Below the pieces are notes generated by a model, which saw only the letters and a program-made list of their open reading frames with translations, ran no database searches and was not told where the DNA came from. The translations under genes were made by a program, and so were the position numbers. From positions 1 to 64,000 of the forward strand of contig NZ_QXNY01000011.1 in the NCBI RefSeq assembly GCF_003572205.1: DNA of 64,000 nt. The letters are read 5' to 3'. This document shows, piece after piece, positions 26,357 to 34,705 of the stretch (positions are counted from its first letter, which is position 1; each line of letters starts with the position of its first letter). This stretch comes from Algihabitans albus. Its GTDB lineage: Bacteria; Pseudomonadota; Alphaproteobacteria; Kiloniellales; DSM-21159.

Positions 26357-27304
26357 CTACCGCAGGCCGTTCAGCCAGTCGGAAATCAAACGGCGCGCTA
26401 TGGAGTCGGTACGCGGCAAGCGGAAGCTGTCGTTTTCGGGTGACGCCTCAAGCTCTTTGCGGCTGAACCAGGCCGCACTCTCCAACTCATGAGGATCGAT
26501 CCGCAATCTGTCCGCGTCGGCCACGGCATAGAAACCGAGCATGAGCGAGGAGGGAAAAGGCCAGGGCTGACTGGAGTGATAAGCCACGTCGCGCACTCTT
26601 AATCCCACTTCCTCATGGACCTCGCGCACCACCGTGTCTTCAAGACTCTCGCCCGGCTCGACGAAACCAGCCAGCGTCGAGTGCATCCCAGCCGGAAAGC
26701 GTGCCTGCCGGCCGAGAACGCAGCGATCGCCGCCGTCGTGCACCAGCATGATCACCGCCGGATCGGTGCGCGGGAAGTGGAGTGCCCCGCAATCCGGCGT
26801 CTGGCAACGGCGGAGATGACCGCCTTGTTCCGAGCGAGTCGCTCCGCCGCAGAGCCCACAGAAACGATGCCGCCCGTGCCAATGGACCAGCGCGCGCGCG
26901 TGCGCCAGGATCGCACCCTCATCGCGTGGCAGCAGCGGGCCGATGCGCCGCAGATCGGCGAAGTCGCCCAATCCGGCCAAGGCCGGTGCATGATCCGGCG
27001 TGTTCAGGTGGCCGAGGTCGAGGGCGAAGTGCGCGACACCATCGCGGAGGCCGAGAAAACTGGTCTCCGCACCGCTTGCCAACAAGGCTTCGGCGCGATC
27101 AGCCGGGAGAAAGATCGCAGAGGCTGCGCCTTGCCCATCTTCGCGGAAGAGATGGCGATCCCGCCAGACCGGCACGAAGCAGCTTGCAGCATCCGCCAGA
27201 ACACCGGCCAACCAGCCCTCGTCACGACGGAGCTGTTCAACCCTGTCCAAAGGGCCGGACGCATAAACATTCGGAGCAAGCGCTCTTGGTGCGGGCAACA
27301 ACAT
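26357..27304 (-). CDS. nudC: NAD(+)/NADH pyrophosphatase (decapping-type Nudix hydrolase)
   Basis: NudC hydrolyses NADH to NMNH and AMP and can remove NAD caps from RNA. The 315-residue protein has a four-cysteine zinc ribbon (Cys149, Cys152, Cys167, Cys172). The full Nudix box runs from Gly213 to Leu235, with REVHEEVG at its centre. The characteristic SQPWPFPSSLM motif that sets NADH specificity follows. I chose the ATG at 27304 on length; no strong ribosome-binding site is visible, and an ATG further upstream would reach the divergent gene. Its stop is convergent with the PilZ gene. Confidence 0.92.
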   Translation of the reverse strand: MLLPAPRALAPNVYASGPLDRVEQLRRDEGWLAGVLADAASCFVPVWRDRHLFREDGQGAASAIFLPADRAEALLASGAETSFLGLRDGVAHFALDLGHLNTPDHAPALAGLGDFADLRRIGPLLPRDEGAILAHARALVHWHGRHRFCGLCGGATRSEQGGHLRRCQTPDCGALHFPRTDPAVIMLVHDGGDRCVLGRQARFPAGMHSTLAGFVEPGESLEDTVVREVHEEVGLRVRDVAYHSSQPWPFPSSLMLGFYAVADADRLRIDPHELESAAWFSRKELEASPENDSFRLPRTDSIARRLISDWLNGLR

Positions 27305-27365
27305 GGCCGCGAAAGTGGCACAGCGGCTTGCACCAGGCAACGCGGCGGCCGAGACTGGATGCATT

Positions 27366-28070
27366 ATGGAAATAAATTGGACGCGACGGAGCTTCTTGAG
27401 TGCTGCGGCCGCGGGCTTGGCCCTGCCGTCCTTCGCCAAGGTTTCGACCGCCGGAGCGTCACCGGTCTTCCCCGCGGACTATCGCTTGCGCTTTGCCGCG
27501 GAAGCGGCCGGTCGTCCGGCCGGGGAGCATTGCATCACGGTCGAGCGCGATGCCCGGACCGCGCGTCTTCTGGTCCGCAACGAGAGTCGGCTGCTGCTGC
27601 CACAGCGACTGCCGTCCGGCGCCCTGACCGAGCCCCTGGCCTTCGAGCACTTGGCCGAAGAAACCTGGGCGGAGGGATGGCTACAAGGTCTGGTCAGCGA
27701 CAGCCGCATTGGCAGGCAGCGCCATCACGTTCGGGCTTGGCGGCAGGACCAGGTCTTACGGGGCACACGCGATGGTCGCAGCTTTTCCATCTCGGGCTAT
27801 CTGATGACGACCTCCGGCTGGCACCGCGACACGCCGAAGGCTGAAGGTCTGGTCGATGCCGTCGACGGCAGGCTTAAGCGCGTGCACGGCCTGAAGCAAA
27901 GATCGGAGCCGGTGCCGACCGGCTGGGGCCCGGTCGAGACGACGCGCTGGACGCTCATCGGCGAGATCGAACGCGACTTCTGGTACGACGGCACGGGCCG
28001 CCTGATCCGCTTCGCCCTGCCGGCTCCCTCGGGCATAGCCGTGACGGCGACGGCGGCAGAGCAAAGATAG
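27366..28070 (+). CDS. DUF6134 family exported protein
   Basis: The 234-residue protein begins with a Tat-like signal (WTRRSFLSAAAAGLALP, cut near GASP). It then follows the pattern of DUF6134 proteins: DYRLRFAAEAAGRPAGEHCI, an EHLAEETWAEGWL middle section, and a C-terminal RDFWYDGTGRLIRFAL strand, with VETTRWTLIGE just before it. The function of the family is not known; its strands resemble a lipocalin-like sheet. It is divergent from nudC, whose likely start is only 61 bases away, so the two promoters overlap. The SRP RNA follows 80 bases after its stop. Confidence 0.7.
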   Translation: MEINWTRRSFLSAAAAGLALPSFAKVSTAGASPVFPADYRLRFAAEAAGRPAGEHCITVERDARTARLLVRNESRLLLPQRLPSGALTEPLAFEHLAEETWAEGWLQGLVSDSRIGRQRHHVRAWRQDQVLRGTRDGRSFSISGYLMTTSGWHRDTPKAEGLVDAVDGRLKRVHGLKQRSEPVPTGWGPVETTRWTLIGEIERDFWYDGTGRLIRFALPAPSGIAVTATAAEQR

Positions 28071-28150
28071 CCCGATGGGCGTGCCGTCTTCGCAGACGAC
28101 CTCATAGAGCCTCTTGCCGCCAGGGGCAGGCAGTCTGATATAGTCGCGTC

Positions 28151-28246
28151 GTGAGGCTGGCGGCGGACGGTCGCCTCGCCAACCCGGTCAGGTCCGGAAG
28201 GAAGCAGCCGTAACGAGTTTCCGGCCGGGTCGCCGACCAGTCTCAC
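28151..28246 (+). ncRNA. ffs: Signal recognition particle RNA, small bacterial type
   Basis: The apical loop core GGTCAGGTCCGGAAGGAAGC, continuing into AGCC, is the nearly invariant SRP domain IV sequence (about 28187-28209). The ends pair: GTGAGGCTGG at 28151 with CCAGTCTCAC ending at 28246, and GACCCGG-type inner strands also match. The length of 96 bases fits alphaproteobacterial 4.5S RNA. It lies just before dnaX, as in many alphaproteobacteria, and guides Ffh in membrane-protein targeting. Confidence 0.95.
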
Positions 28247-28296
28247 ACCTCAATCCCTGCCAGCCACCGTTTGCCCTGGCCCGGGCCGGAGAGCGG

Positions 28297-30165
28297 ATGC
28301 CGGATACACCGGACACAACCCCAAACTTGCCGGCCCTGGACTTGGCGGCGCCAGCGCCTGATACCTTGGCGCCTGGCACATCCGCAGCGACGCCCTATCG
28401 CGTGCTGGCACGCAAATATCGCCCGGCCAGCTTCAAGGACCTGATCGGACAGGACGCGCTGGTGCGCACCCTGTCGAACGCACTGGCTACCGGCCGCCTG
28501 CACCACGCCTTCGTGCTGACGGGTGTGCGCGGCGTCGGTAAGACCACCACCGCCCGCATTATCGCCCGCGCGCTGAACTGCGTCGGAGCGGACGGCAAAG
28601 GCGGTCCGACGCCCGAGCCCTGCGGCCTTTGCGAGCATTGTACGTCCATCGCCGAAGACCGCCATGTCGACGTGATCGAGATGGACGCCGCCAGCCGAAC
28701 CGGCGTGGACGATATCCGCGACCTGATCGACGGCGTGCGCTATCGCCCGGTCTCGGCGCGCAAGAAGGTCTACATCGTGGACGAAGTCCACATGCTCTCG
28801 CGCAACGCCTTCAATGCACTCTTGAAGACCCTGGAAGAGCCGCCGGAGCACGTCATCTTCATCTTCGCCACCACGGAGATCCGTAAGGTACCGGTCACCG
28901 TACTCTCGCGCTGCCAGCGCTTCGACCTTCGCAGGGTCGAACAGGCGGTCCTGGTGAAACACTTCAGGGGCATCTGCGAGCAGGAAGCCGTCAGCGCCGA
29001 GGACGAGGCGCTGGCGATGATCGCGCGTGCGGCCGACGGCTCGGTACGTGACGGGCTTTCCCTGCTCGACCAAGCGATTGCGCTCTCCAGCGAGGAGATC
29101 GGGACGGACTCGGTCAAGCGCATGCTTGGGCTCGCGGATCGCGCACGCGTCTTCGATCTCTTCGGTGCCGTCATGGCGGGAGAGACGGCCGAGGCCCTGA
29201 CAATCCTGCGCGACCTCTATGACGGCGGCGCCGATCCGCTGGTGGTCCTGCAGGATCTCCTCGAACTGACCCACCGAATCACCCGGCTGCAACTGGTTCC
29301 GGAACAAGCCGGCGAAGGCCTGCCGGAAACGGAGCGGGTGCGCGGGCGCGAATTCGCCAACAAGCTCGATGTCGCCACACTGGGACGTACCTGGCAACTG
29401 TTGCTGAAGGGTATCGATGAGACGCAGCGCGCACCGGCCCCGCTGCAAGCCGCCGAAATGGTGTTGATCCGGCTGGCTTTCGCAGCCGACTTACCGAATC
29501 CGGCCGACCTGGTGCGCCAGCTCCGCGGACGTGGATCGACCGCTGGAAATCCCTCCGGCGAGTCGTCGCGTCCATCCGGCTCAGCCACGCCACAGGCTTT
29601 CGACAGCGGTGGCGGTACGCGCGCTGTTGGCGGCGGCCGGCCGCAAGCCAGGCCCCAACCCGATAGGGCGGAACTCCACGAAACCGAGCGTCAAACCGAG
29701 ACCCAAGCGCAGATCGAAGCTCAGGCAGCTCCTGCCGGCAAACCGCTTCCGGAAACCTTCGAAGCGGTCGTAGCACTGCTCCGCAGCTTGAAGGAGGTGC
29801 GCCTACTCCACGCCCTGCGCAGCGACGTGCGACCGGTGCGCTGCCAGTCCGGGCAGCTTGAATTCAATCCAGGTCCCAACGCACCGAGTGACTTGGCCGG
29901 CCGCCTTTCGAAGATTCTGGAGGACGCGACCGGCCGACGCTGGATGGTCAGCGTCTCCAGCGAACCGGGCGAGGCCACCCTGGCCGAACGGGAAGCGGAG
30001 GCGGAACGGATCGCCTACGAACGGGCGCAGAATCACCCTTTGGTGCAGTCGGCGTTGGAGACATTCCCCGGCGCCAAACTGCGCCGCGTGATCAGCGGGC
30101 TACCGCTCGACGAACAGCCCAACGAACAGTCAGAGACCGATAGCCAGAACGAGGACGGGGCATGA
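28297..30165 (+). CDS. dnaX: DNA polymerase III subunit gamma/tau
   Basis: DnaX is the clamp-loader ATPase of the replisome. The 622-residue protein has an N-terminal extension of about 33 residues rich in Pro and Ala. Next come Walker A GVRGVGKTTT (76-85) and a zinc site with Cys95, Cys109, Cys112 and Cys115. VYIVDEVHMLS is the Walker B region and LSRCQRFDLRR is sensor 1/arginine-finger sequence. A Gln/Glu-rich linker and C-terminal tau domain follow. No slippery A-run is evident that would make a shorter gamma form. It follows the SRP RNA and is coupled by ATGA to ybaB. Confidence 0.96.
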   Translation: MPDTPDTTPNLPALDLAAPAPDTLAPGTSAATPYRVLARKYRPASFKDLIGQDALVRTLSNALATGRLHHAFVLTGVRGVGKTTTARIIARALNCVGADGKGGPTPEPCGLCEHCTSIAEDRHVDVIEMDAASRTGVDDIRDLIDGVRYRPVSARKKVYIVDEVHMLSRNAFNALLKTLEEPPEHVIFIFATTEIRKVPVTVLSRCQRFDLRRVEQAVLVKHFRGICEQEAVSAEDEALAMIARAADGSVRDGLSLLDQAIALSSEEIGTDSVKRMLGLADRARVFDLFGAVMAGETAEALTILRDLYDGGADPLVVLQDLLELTHRITRLQLVPEQAGEGLPETERVRGREFANKLDVATLGRTWQLLLKGIDETQRAPAPLQAAEMVLIRLAFAADLPNPADLVRQLRGRGSTAGNPSGESSRPSGSATPQAFDSGGGTRAVGGGRPQARPQPDRAELHETERQTETQAQIEAQAAPAGKPLPETFEAVVALLRSLKEVRLLHALRSDVRPVRCQSGQLEFNPGPNAPSDLAGRLSKILEDATGRRWMVSVSSEPGEATLAEREAEAERIAYERAQNHPLVQSALETFPGAKLRRVISGLPLDEQPNEQSETDSQNEDGA

Positions 30166-30485
30166 AGAATCTTGGCCAGATGATGAAGCAGGCCCAGCAG
30201 ATGCAGCAGAAGATGGCCGAGATGCAGGAACGCCTGGCCGAGGCCGAAATCGACGGCCAGGCGGGCGGCGGACTCGTCAAGATCACCATGACCGGCAAGG
30301 GCGACGTCAAGGCCGTCCGGATCGATCCCTCCTTGGCTTTGCCGCAGGAGATCGAAGTGCTCGAGGACCTGGTGCTGGCCGCTGTCAACGATGCGCGCGC
30401 CAAGGTCGAGCAGGCTGCGGGCGAACAGATGAAGGAGATCACCGGCGGTCTCGATCTGCCGGGCGGCCTCAAGCTACCTTTCTAA
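30162..30485 (+). CDS. ybaB: YbaB/EbfC family nucleoid-associated protein
   Basis: This small dimeric DNA-binding protein has 107 residues. The start MKNLGQMMKQAQQMQQKMAE forms the typical coiled helix. GGGLVKITMTGKGDVKAVRI is the central sheet, and GGLDLPGGLKLPF is the usual Gly/Pro-rich tail. The start overlaps the dnaX stop (ATGA), the standard arrangement. In most relatives recR follows; here the next gene, rsmB, is on the other strand and its 3' end overlaps this one by 17 bases. Confidence 0.95.
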   Translation: MKNLGQMMKQAQQMQQKMAEMQERLAEAEIDGQAGGGLVKITMTGKGDVKAVRIDPSLALPQEIEVLEDLVLAAVNDARAKVEQAAGEQMKEITGGLDLPGGLKLPF

Positions 30486-31803
30486 GCCGGCAGGCATAAA
30501 ACCCGTCCAGTCCGCCCCGCTCCGCCAGGTGGCAGGGCAGGCTGCGGAGCGCGCCTTCGGCGTCGATCAGTTCGGCGAGCCCCCCCACCTCCTGAGGGTC
30601 GATCCGCTCGCGCGTGACCGGTGCCCCGCCGGCCAGCACCGCCGCCACGACTTCCGGCCCTTCTTCCGGCTGCAGAGAGCAAACGGCATAGACCAGGGGC
30701 GCACCCGGTTCGGCACAGGCAATCGCATTGGCGAGCAAACGTTTCTGCACGGCCACGATGGCCGGCAAATCCTCCGAACGCTTGAGCTGAGGAATGTCCG
30801 GATGCCGGCGCAGCGTGCCGGTCGCCGAACAGGGTGCGTCGAGCAGCACCGCCTCCGCGAGACGCGGCGGGCGCCAGCGTGCGGCATCCGCAGCCACGGT
30901 TGCGGCTGACAGCTTGAGACGATTGAGGTTCTCGACCAGCCGCGTCAGGCGCTCCTCATCGGCGTCGACCGCGACGACCTGAGCGCCGACCGCAGCCAGT
31001 TGCGCCGTCTTGCCGCCCGGAGCCGCACAGAGATCCAGGACTCTTTTGCCCGCAACCGGGCCCAGCAGGCGCGCCGGCAAAGCCGCTGCCGCATCCTGAA
31101 CCCACCATCCCCCCTCTTCATACCCCGGCAGGCGCGCGACCTCGCCGCTGCCCGGTGGCAGACGCAGTGACCCTGTCGGCAGAATCGACGCGCCCAGGCG
31201 CTCTGCCCAGTCTTCCGCCGTCGCAGGGTCGACCAGACTGAGATCGAGCGGCGGATCCCCGGCTTGAGCCGCAGCGATGGCTCGCGCCGTCGTGTCACCG
31301 TAGGCCACCGACCAGGAGTCCCAGAGCCAGGGCACCGTATCGGCTTTGGCCGTGTCCAGCTCCGCGAGCCAAAGCGGGCCTTCGCGCTCCAGCCGCCGCA
31401 GGACGGCAGTGATCAGCTTCTTGAAACCGGCCTGCTTGCCCTTCTCCGCCAGCCGCAGAGTCTCCGCGACCGCGGCATGCGGCGGCGTGCCGAGGATCAA
31501 AAGCTGGCAGGCGCCGAGGCGTAGCAGGTCCTGCACGATGCTGAACTCCCGCTTCAGCGGCCGGTCCAGGCAACGGTCGATCAGGGCGTCGAGCGTCCCC
31601 AACCGGCGCAGCGACGTGGCGACGAGACGGCGTGCGAAGGCGCGATCGCGCCCTTCCAACTGCGCCAGGCGCGGCTCGGTCGTCAGTGCTTCATCAAGCG
31701 GACGCCGCCCGCGTAGAACCGCACGCAAAAGATCGAGCGCGATGCGCCGAGCATTCGGGGGCAGGGCGGGATGATCTGGGGAAGAACGAGCCGGAGACGC
31801 CAT
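30469..31803 (-). CDS. rsmB: 16S rRNA (cytosine-C5)-methyltransferase RsmB
   Basis: RsmB methylates C967 of 16S rRNA. The 444-residue protein has an N-terminal NusB-like RNA-binding domain (LLRAVLRGRRPLDEALT to about residue 140) and a C-terminal class I methyltransferase. The latter has DLCAAPGGKTAQLA as motif I, VVAVDADEERL, and DAPCSATGTLRRHPD with the motif IV cysteine; the catalytic motif VYAVCSLQPEEG comes later. I chose the ATG at 31803; the open frame continues upstream across neighbouring genes without family similarity. Its last 17 bases overlap ybaB tail to tail. Confidence 0.93.
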   Translation of the reverse strand: MASPARSSPDHPALPPNARRIALDLLRAVLRGRRPLDEALTTEPRLAQLEGRDRAFARRLVATSLRRLGTLDALIDRCLDRPLKREFSIVQDLLRLGACQLLILGTPPHAAVAETLRLAEKGKQAGFKKLITAVLRRLEREGPLWLAELDTAKADTVPWLWDSWSVAYGDTTARAIAAAQAGDPPLDLSLVDPATAEDWAERLGASILPTGSLRLPPGSGEVARLPGYEEGGWWVQDAAAALPARLLGPVAGKRVLDLCAAPGGKTAQLAAVGAQVVAVDADEERLTRLVENLNRLKLSAATVAADAARWRPPRLAEAVLLDAPCSATGTLRRHPDIPQLKRSEDLPAIVAVQKRLLANAIACAEPGAPLVYAVCSLQPEEGPEVVAAVLAGGAPVTRERIDPQEVGGLAELIDAEGALRSLPCHLAERGGLDGFYACRLRKVA

Positions 31804-31889
31804 AGCCCGCGCATGTAACGCCGAACGCCGCCGGTGGGAAGACGGAACCGACTGACACGGCCCTGTATGATCCAGCTCCGTTTGGGCGA

Positions 31890-32396
31890 TCACACGACCA
31901 AGCGCATCACCGAGATGCCGAGGCAAATCACCACGCCGATGGTCAGGGTCTTGCGCAAAGGCAGATACCAGGTCGGGGCCCGGCCGAGACGGATCGCCTG
32001 CATGTCGGCCCAGAACAGCCCAACGAAGGAAAGAATCAGCAGTATCAAACCTGGCAGCGGCGCCATGATCAGAGCAAGCCAACCCAACAACGGCGGAATC
32101 ACCGAGCCAGCGGTGCGCGTCCAGGTCATACCGGCATGGCTGTCTCCGGCTGCCGTACCGGCACCGGTCACGCCTGGTCCGGCCACTCCGGTGCCAGCCA
32201 TCGCCAACCCCCAATGCACGGCGCCCATGAAGGACAGGATACAGGCGGCGTAGGCCATCTGGATGAACTGGGCGAAATCGTTCCAACCTTGAGGCAACGC
32301 CCAGACGGCGACGGCACCTGCGGCGAAGGGAATAAGGCCGGCCAAACCAAGCCAGAGGGCGGGGCGGGGAACCTGACGCATCGACATAGCCGCCAA
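31890..32396 (-). CDS. DUF3429 family membrane protein
   Basis: The 168-residue protein has about five hydrophobic segments. Its start LWLGLAGLIPFAAGAVAVWA and the AACILSFMGAVHWGLAMAG motif, with a conserved His-Trp, are typical of DUF3429. The family has no known function. An unusual Gly/Ala/Thr-rich insert (VAGPGVTGAGTAAGDSHAG) separates the early and late helices. It lies 86 bases downstream of the rsmB start on the same strand and is divergent from the dehydrogenase gene. Confidence 0.75.
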   Translation of the reverse strand: MAAMSMRQVPRPALWLGLAGLIPFAAGAVAVWALPQGWNDFAQFIQMAYAACILSFMGAVHWGLAMAGTGVAGPGVTGAGTAAGDSHAGMTWTRTAGSVIPPLLGWLALIMAPLPGLILLILSFVGLFWADMQAIRLGRAPTWYLPLRKTLTIGVVICLGISVMRLVV

Positions 32397-32542
32397 GATA
32401 GCCTTTGCGTAGAAGAACGAAAGACCTCCCTCCGCACGCCCTCAGAGGCTGACCTCTTCTGCTCGGATGGTCGCTCATGCTATAGGCCCGCCGGCCCGAG
32501 CGGGAAGATCGGGCCGAGGCAAACAGGGGAAGGACTGAGTTC

Positions 32543-33301
32543 ATGGATGTCAGAGACGTGGGCGCTCTCGTCACCGGTGGTGGCTCGGGCATGGGGGCCG
32601 CCACGGCCCGCGCACTGGCCGCGGCCGGTGCCAAGGTCGGCGTGATCGACCTCAACGGCGACACGGCCGACGCAGTAGCCAAGGACATCGGTGGACTTGG
32701 CCTGGTCTGTGACGTCGGCGACGCCGCCAACGCCGAAGCCGCTGTCAAGCAGGCGAGCGCGGCCCACGGCCCTTGTCGCCTGCTGGTCAACTGCGCCGGC
32801 ATCGCGCCGGCCAAGCGTATCGTCGGGCGTGACGGGCCGATGGACCTCGCCGCCTTCGAGGCGGTGATCCGTGTCAATTTGATCGGCAGTTTCAACATGC
32901 TCCGCCTGGCCGCCGCAGAGATGACGGGCGCCGAACCGCTGAACGAGGACGGCGAGCGCGGTGTGATCGTCTCCACCTCCTCCGTCGCAGCCACGGAGGG
33001 CCAGGTCGGCCAGGTGGCCTATGCCGCCTCCAAGGCCGGGATCAACGGCCTCAACGCTCCGGCGGCGCGCGAGCTGGGGCGCTTCGGCGTGCGCGTCCTC
33101 TCGATCGCACCAGGACTCATCGGCACCCCGCTGCTGCTCAACATGCCCGAGGACGTCCAGGAGAACCTGGCGCAGCAGCCGATCTTCCCCAAGCGCTTCG
33201 GCAGCCCTGAAGAGTTCGCGGATCTGGTCCTGCACATCGCCGGCAATCCGATGTTGAACATGGAAACCATCCGCTTCGACGGCGGCCTGCGCATGGCCTG
33301 A
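32543..33301 (+). CDS. Short-chain dehydrogenase, 3-hydroxyacyl-CoA dehydrogenase type II-like
   Basis: The 252-residue protein has the NAD-binding VTGGGSGMGAATAR near residues 9-22, a VNCAGIAPAKR strand, catalytic Ser in IVSTSSVAAT, and YAASKAG with the Tyr/Lys pair. The inserted segment around AAAEMTGAEPLNEDGERGV and the ending MLNMETIRFDGGLRM match HSD17B10-like enzymes, which oxidise 3-hydroxyacyl-CoA or 3-hydroxy-2-methylbutyryl-CoA. A role in fatty acid or isoleucine breakdown is inferred. It is convergent with a LysR regulator 22 bases away. Confidence 0.85.
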   Translation: MDVRDVGALVTGGGSGMGAATARALAAAGAKVGVIDLNGDTADAVAKDIGGLGLVCDVGDAANAEAAVKQASAAHGPCRLLVNCAGIAPAKRIVGRDGPMDLAAFEAVIRVNLIGSFNMLRLAAAEMTGAEPLNEDGERGVIVSTSSVAATEGQVGQVAYAASKAGINGLNAPAARELGRFGVRVLSIAPGLIGTPLLLNMPEDVQENLAQQPIFPKRFGSPEEFADLVLHIAGNPMLNMETIRFDGGLRMA

Positions 33302-33323
33302 CCGTCAAGCGCAAGACCCAAGG

Positions 33324-34277
33324 TCAAGCCGCAGAGTGCTTCGCGGATCGGGCCGCCGTCGGTTGGCGCTCCCAGCATTGAGCCAGATGGCCGACTTCGT
33401 CGGTCAGGAAGTCGACGAAAACCCGAACCTTGGGCGAGAGATGCCGGGCATGCGGGTAGACCGCATAGATCGCGCTGTCCTGAGCCTGCCAGTCTGGCAG
33501 CACCTCGACCAGTTCACCCGAGGTCAACTGAGGGCCGGCCAGCCACAAGGGCAGCAAGACGATCCCGCTGCCAGCCAGCGCGGCCGCCATCAGCACCTCG
33601 GCGTAGTTGGTTTCCAGATTGCCGGAGACCGTGACGGACTCGGCCACCCCATCCTTCTCCAGCCGCCAGTCGTGACGGTTGGTTCGGAAGGTATAGGTCA
33701 TGCAGTTGTGCTGCTGCAGGTCGGCCGGTAGCCGCGGCGTTCCCCGTGCCGAGAGGTAGGCCGGCGCCGCACAGACCACCCGGTGGTTCGGCGCCAAACG
33801 CTTGGCGATCAGTGACGAGTCCGCCAGCTCTCCGATGCGCAGGGCCAGATCCATCCCCTCCTCGATCAGGTCGACGAAGCGGTCGTTGACGGTCAACTCC
33901 ACCGAGATTTCCGGATAGCTCTCCAGGAACTTCGGCAGGAGCGGCGCCATGTGCAGTCGGCCGAAAGCGACGGGGGCATTGACCCTCAAGAGGCCGCGCG
34001 GCGAAGCATGCAGATCGCCCACCGCCTGCTCCGCCTCGGCGATGTCTGCGATGATGCGCTCGGCCCGCTGGTAGAAAGCCTGACCGACCTCGGTCAGGGA
34101 GAGTTGACGGGTCGTGCGATTCAGCAAGCGGGCGCCCAGCCGATCCTCCAGCCGGCCGATCTGCTTCGACACCGCCGAAGGCGAGAGATCCAGAGCGCGT
34201 GCCGCAGCCGAGAAAGACTTGGCCTGCACCACCCGGACGAAAATCTCCATCTCATTGATATTGTTCACCGCCGCCAT
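33324..34277 (-). CDS. LysR family transcriptional regulator
   Basis: The 317-residue protein has an N-terminal winged helix (FVRVVQAKSFSAAARALDLS, then PSAVSKQIGRLEDRLGARLL) and a periplasmic-binding-like effector domain from about residue 95, with LRVNAPVAFGRLHMAPLL and ALRIGELADSSLIAKRL. This form resembles the AaeR/CrgA-type branch. The start at 34277 begins MAAVNNINEMEIFV. It is divergent from a small gene at 34414, with a symmetrical dyad in the 136-base gap. Its target and effector cannot be read from sequence. Confidence 0.9.
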   Translation of the reverse strand: MAAVNNINEMEIFVRVVQAKSFSAAARALDLSPSAVSKQIGRLEDRLGARLLNRTTRQLSLTEVGQAFYQRAERIIADIAEAEQAVGDLHASPRGLLRVNAPVAFGRLHMAPLLPKFLESYPEISVELTVNDRFVDLIEEGMDLALRIGELADSSLIAKRLAPNHRVVCAAPAYLSARGTPRLPADLQQHNCMTYTFRTNRHDWRLEKDGVAESVTVSGNLETNYAEVLMAAALAGSGIVLLPLWLAGPQLTSGELVEVLPDWQAQDSAIYAVYPHARHLSPKVRVFVDFLTDEVGHLAQCWERQPTAARSAKHSAA

Positions 34278-34295
34278 CTATCTGTTCCTGAAAGT

Positions 34296-34316
34296 CTTAA
34301 ATACTTTGCTATTAAG
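34296..34316. promoter_or_regulatory. Candidate LysR operator, CTTAA-N11-TTAAG dyad
   Basis: CTTAA at 34296-34300 and TTAAG at 34312-34316 are perfect inverted repeats separated by eleven bases, the half-site spacing common for LysR regulators. It lies 19 bases before the LysR start and 98 before the divergent small gene, in the only AT-rich part of the gap. Autoregulation is inferred. Confidence 0.4.
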
Positions 34317-34413
34317 AGGTCTTCTGTGAAGAAAACAAGGGCAATAAGCTGATACACAGGTCGCGGCGTTCGATTGCGACCGACCTCTTCGCCGCTTCAC
34401 AGGAGAGCCCGCC

Positions 34414-34686
34414 ATGACCGTATCTGTCCAGCCCGCCGAAACGCCGTCCGCACCCTCGGCTGCCGCCAAAGCGTCCGATCCGCCGGCCATTCTCTACCAA
34501 CCAGGGGCGATCACAAGCGACGCCCGACTTGCCGCCAAGCTGGCGCACGGGCGGGTCCTACAGGGCCGCGCGATCCGCCAGAGCTTCGCCGCCGCTTTTC
34601 GTCCGCTTACCGGGCTGTTGGGGAACCACGGGCGTGTACGCGAGCGCTATGGCCGTGTTCCCAGAGGCTCCTGCATGGCGCCCTAG
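34414..34686 (+). CDS. Small protein of unknown function
   Basis: The 90-residue protein starts at 34414 after ACAGGAGA, a good ribosome-binding site. The first 30 residues are Pro/Ala/Ser-rich. The rest is basic with RGRAIRQSFAAAFRPLTGLL, a possible amphipathic helix, and GNHGRVRERYGRVPRG. It vaguely recalls short basic DUF1127-like proteins but lacks the LRDIGL motif, so I do not assign it. It is divergent from the LysR gene and may be its target. Confidence 0.5.
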   Translation: MTVSVQPAETPSAPSAAAKASDPPAILYQPGAITSDARLAAKLAHGRVLQGRAIRQSFAAAFRPLTGLLGNHGRVRERYGRVPRGSCMAP

Positions 34687-34705
34687 GATCTCGCGCGAAA
34701 GTCGC

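Noticed and set aside
26357-27439. NudC start at an upstream codon near 27439
   Set aside because: The extra residues would overlap the start of the divergent DUF6134 gene and do not resemble the family.
31804-32994. Long upstream extension of the rsmB frame
   Set aside because: The extension crosses the DUF3429 gene and part of the dehydrogenase gene; RsmB similarity starts only after 31803.
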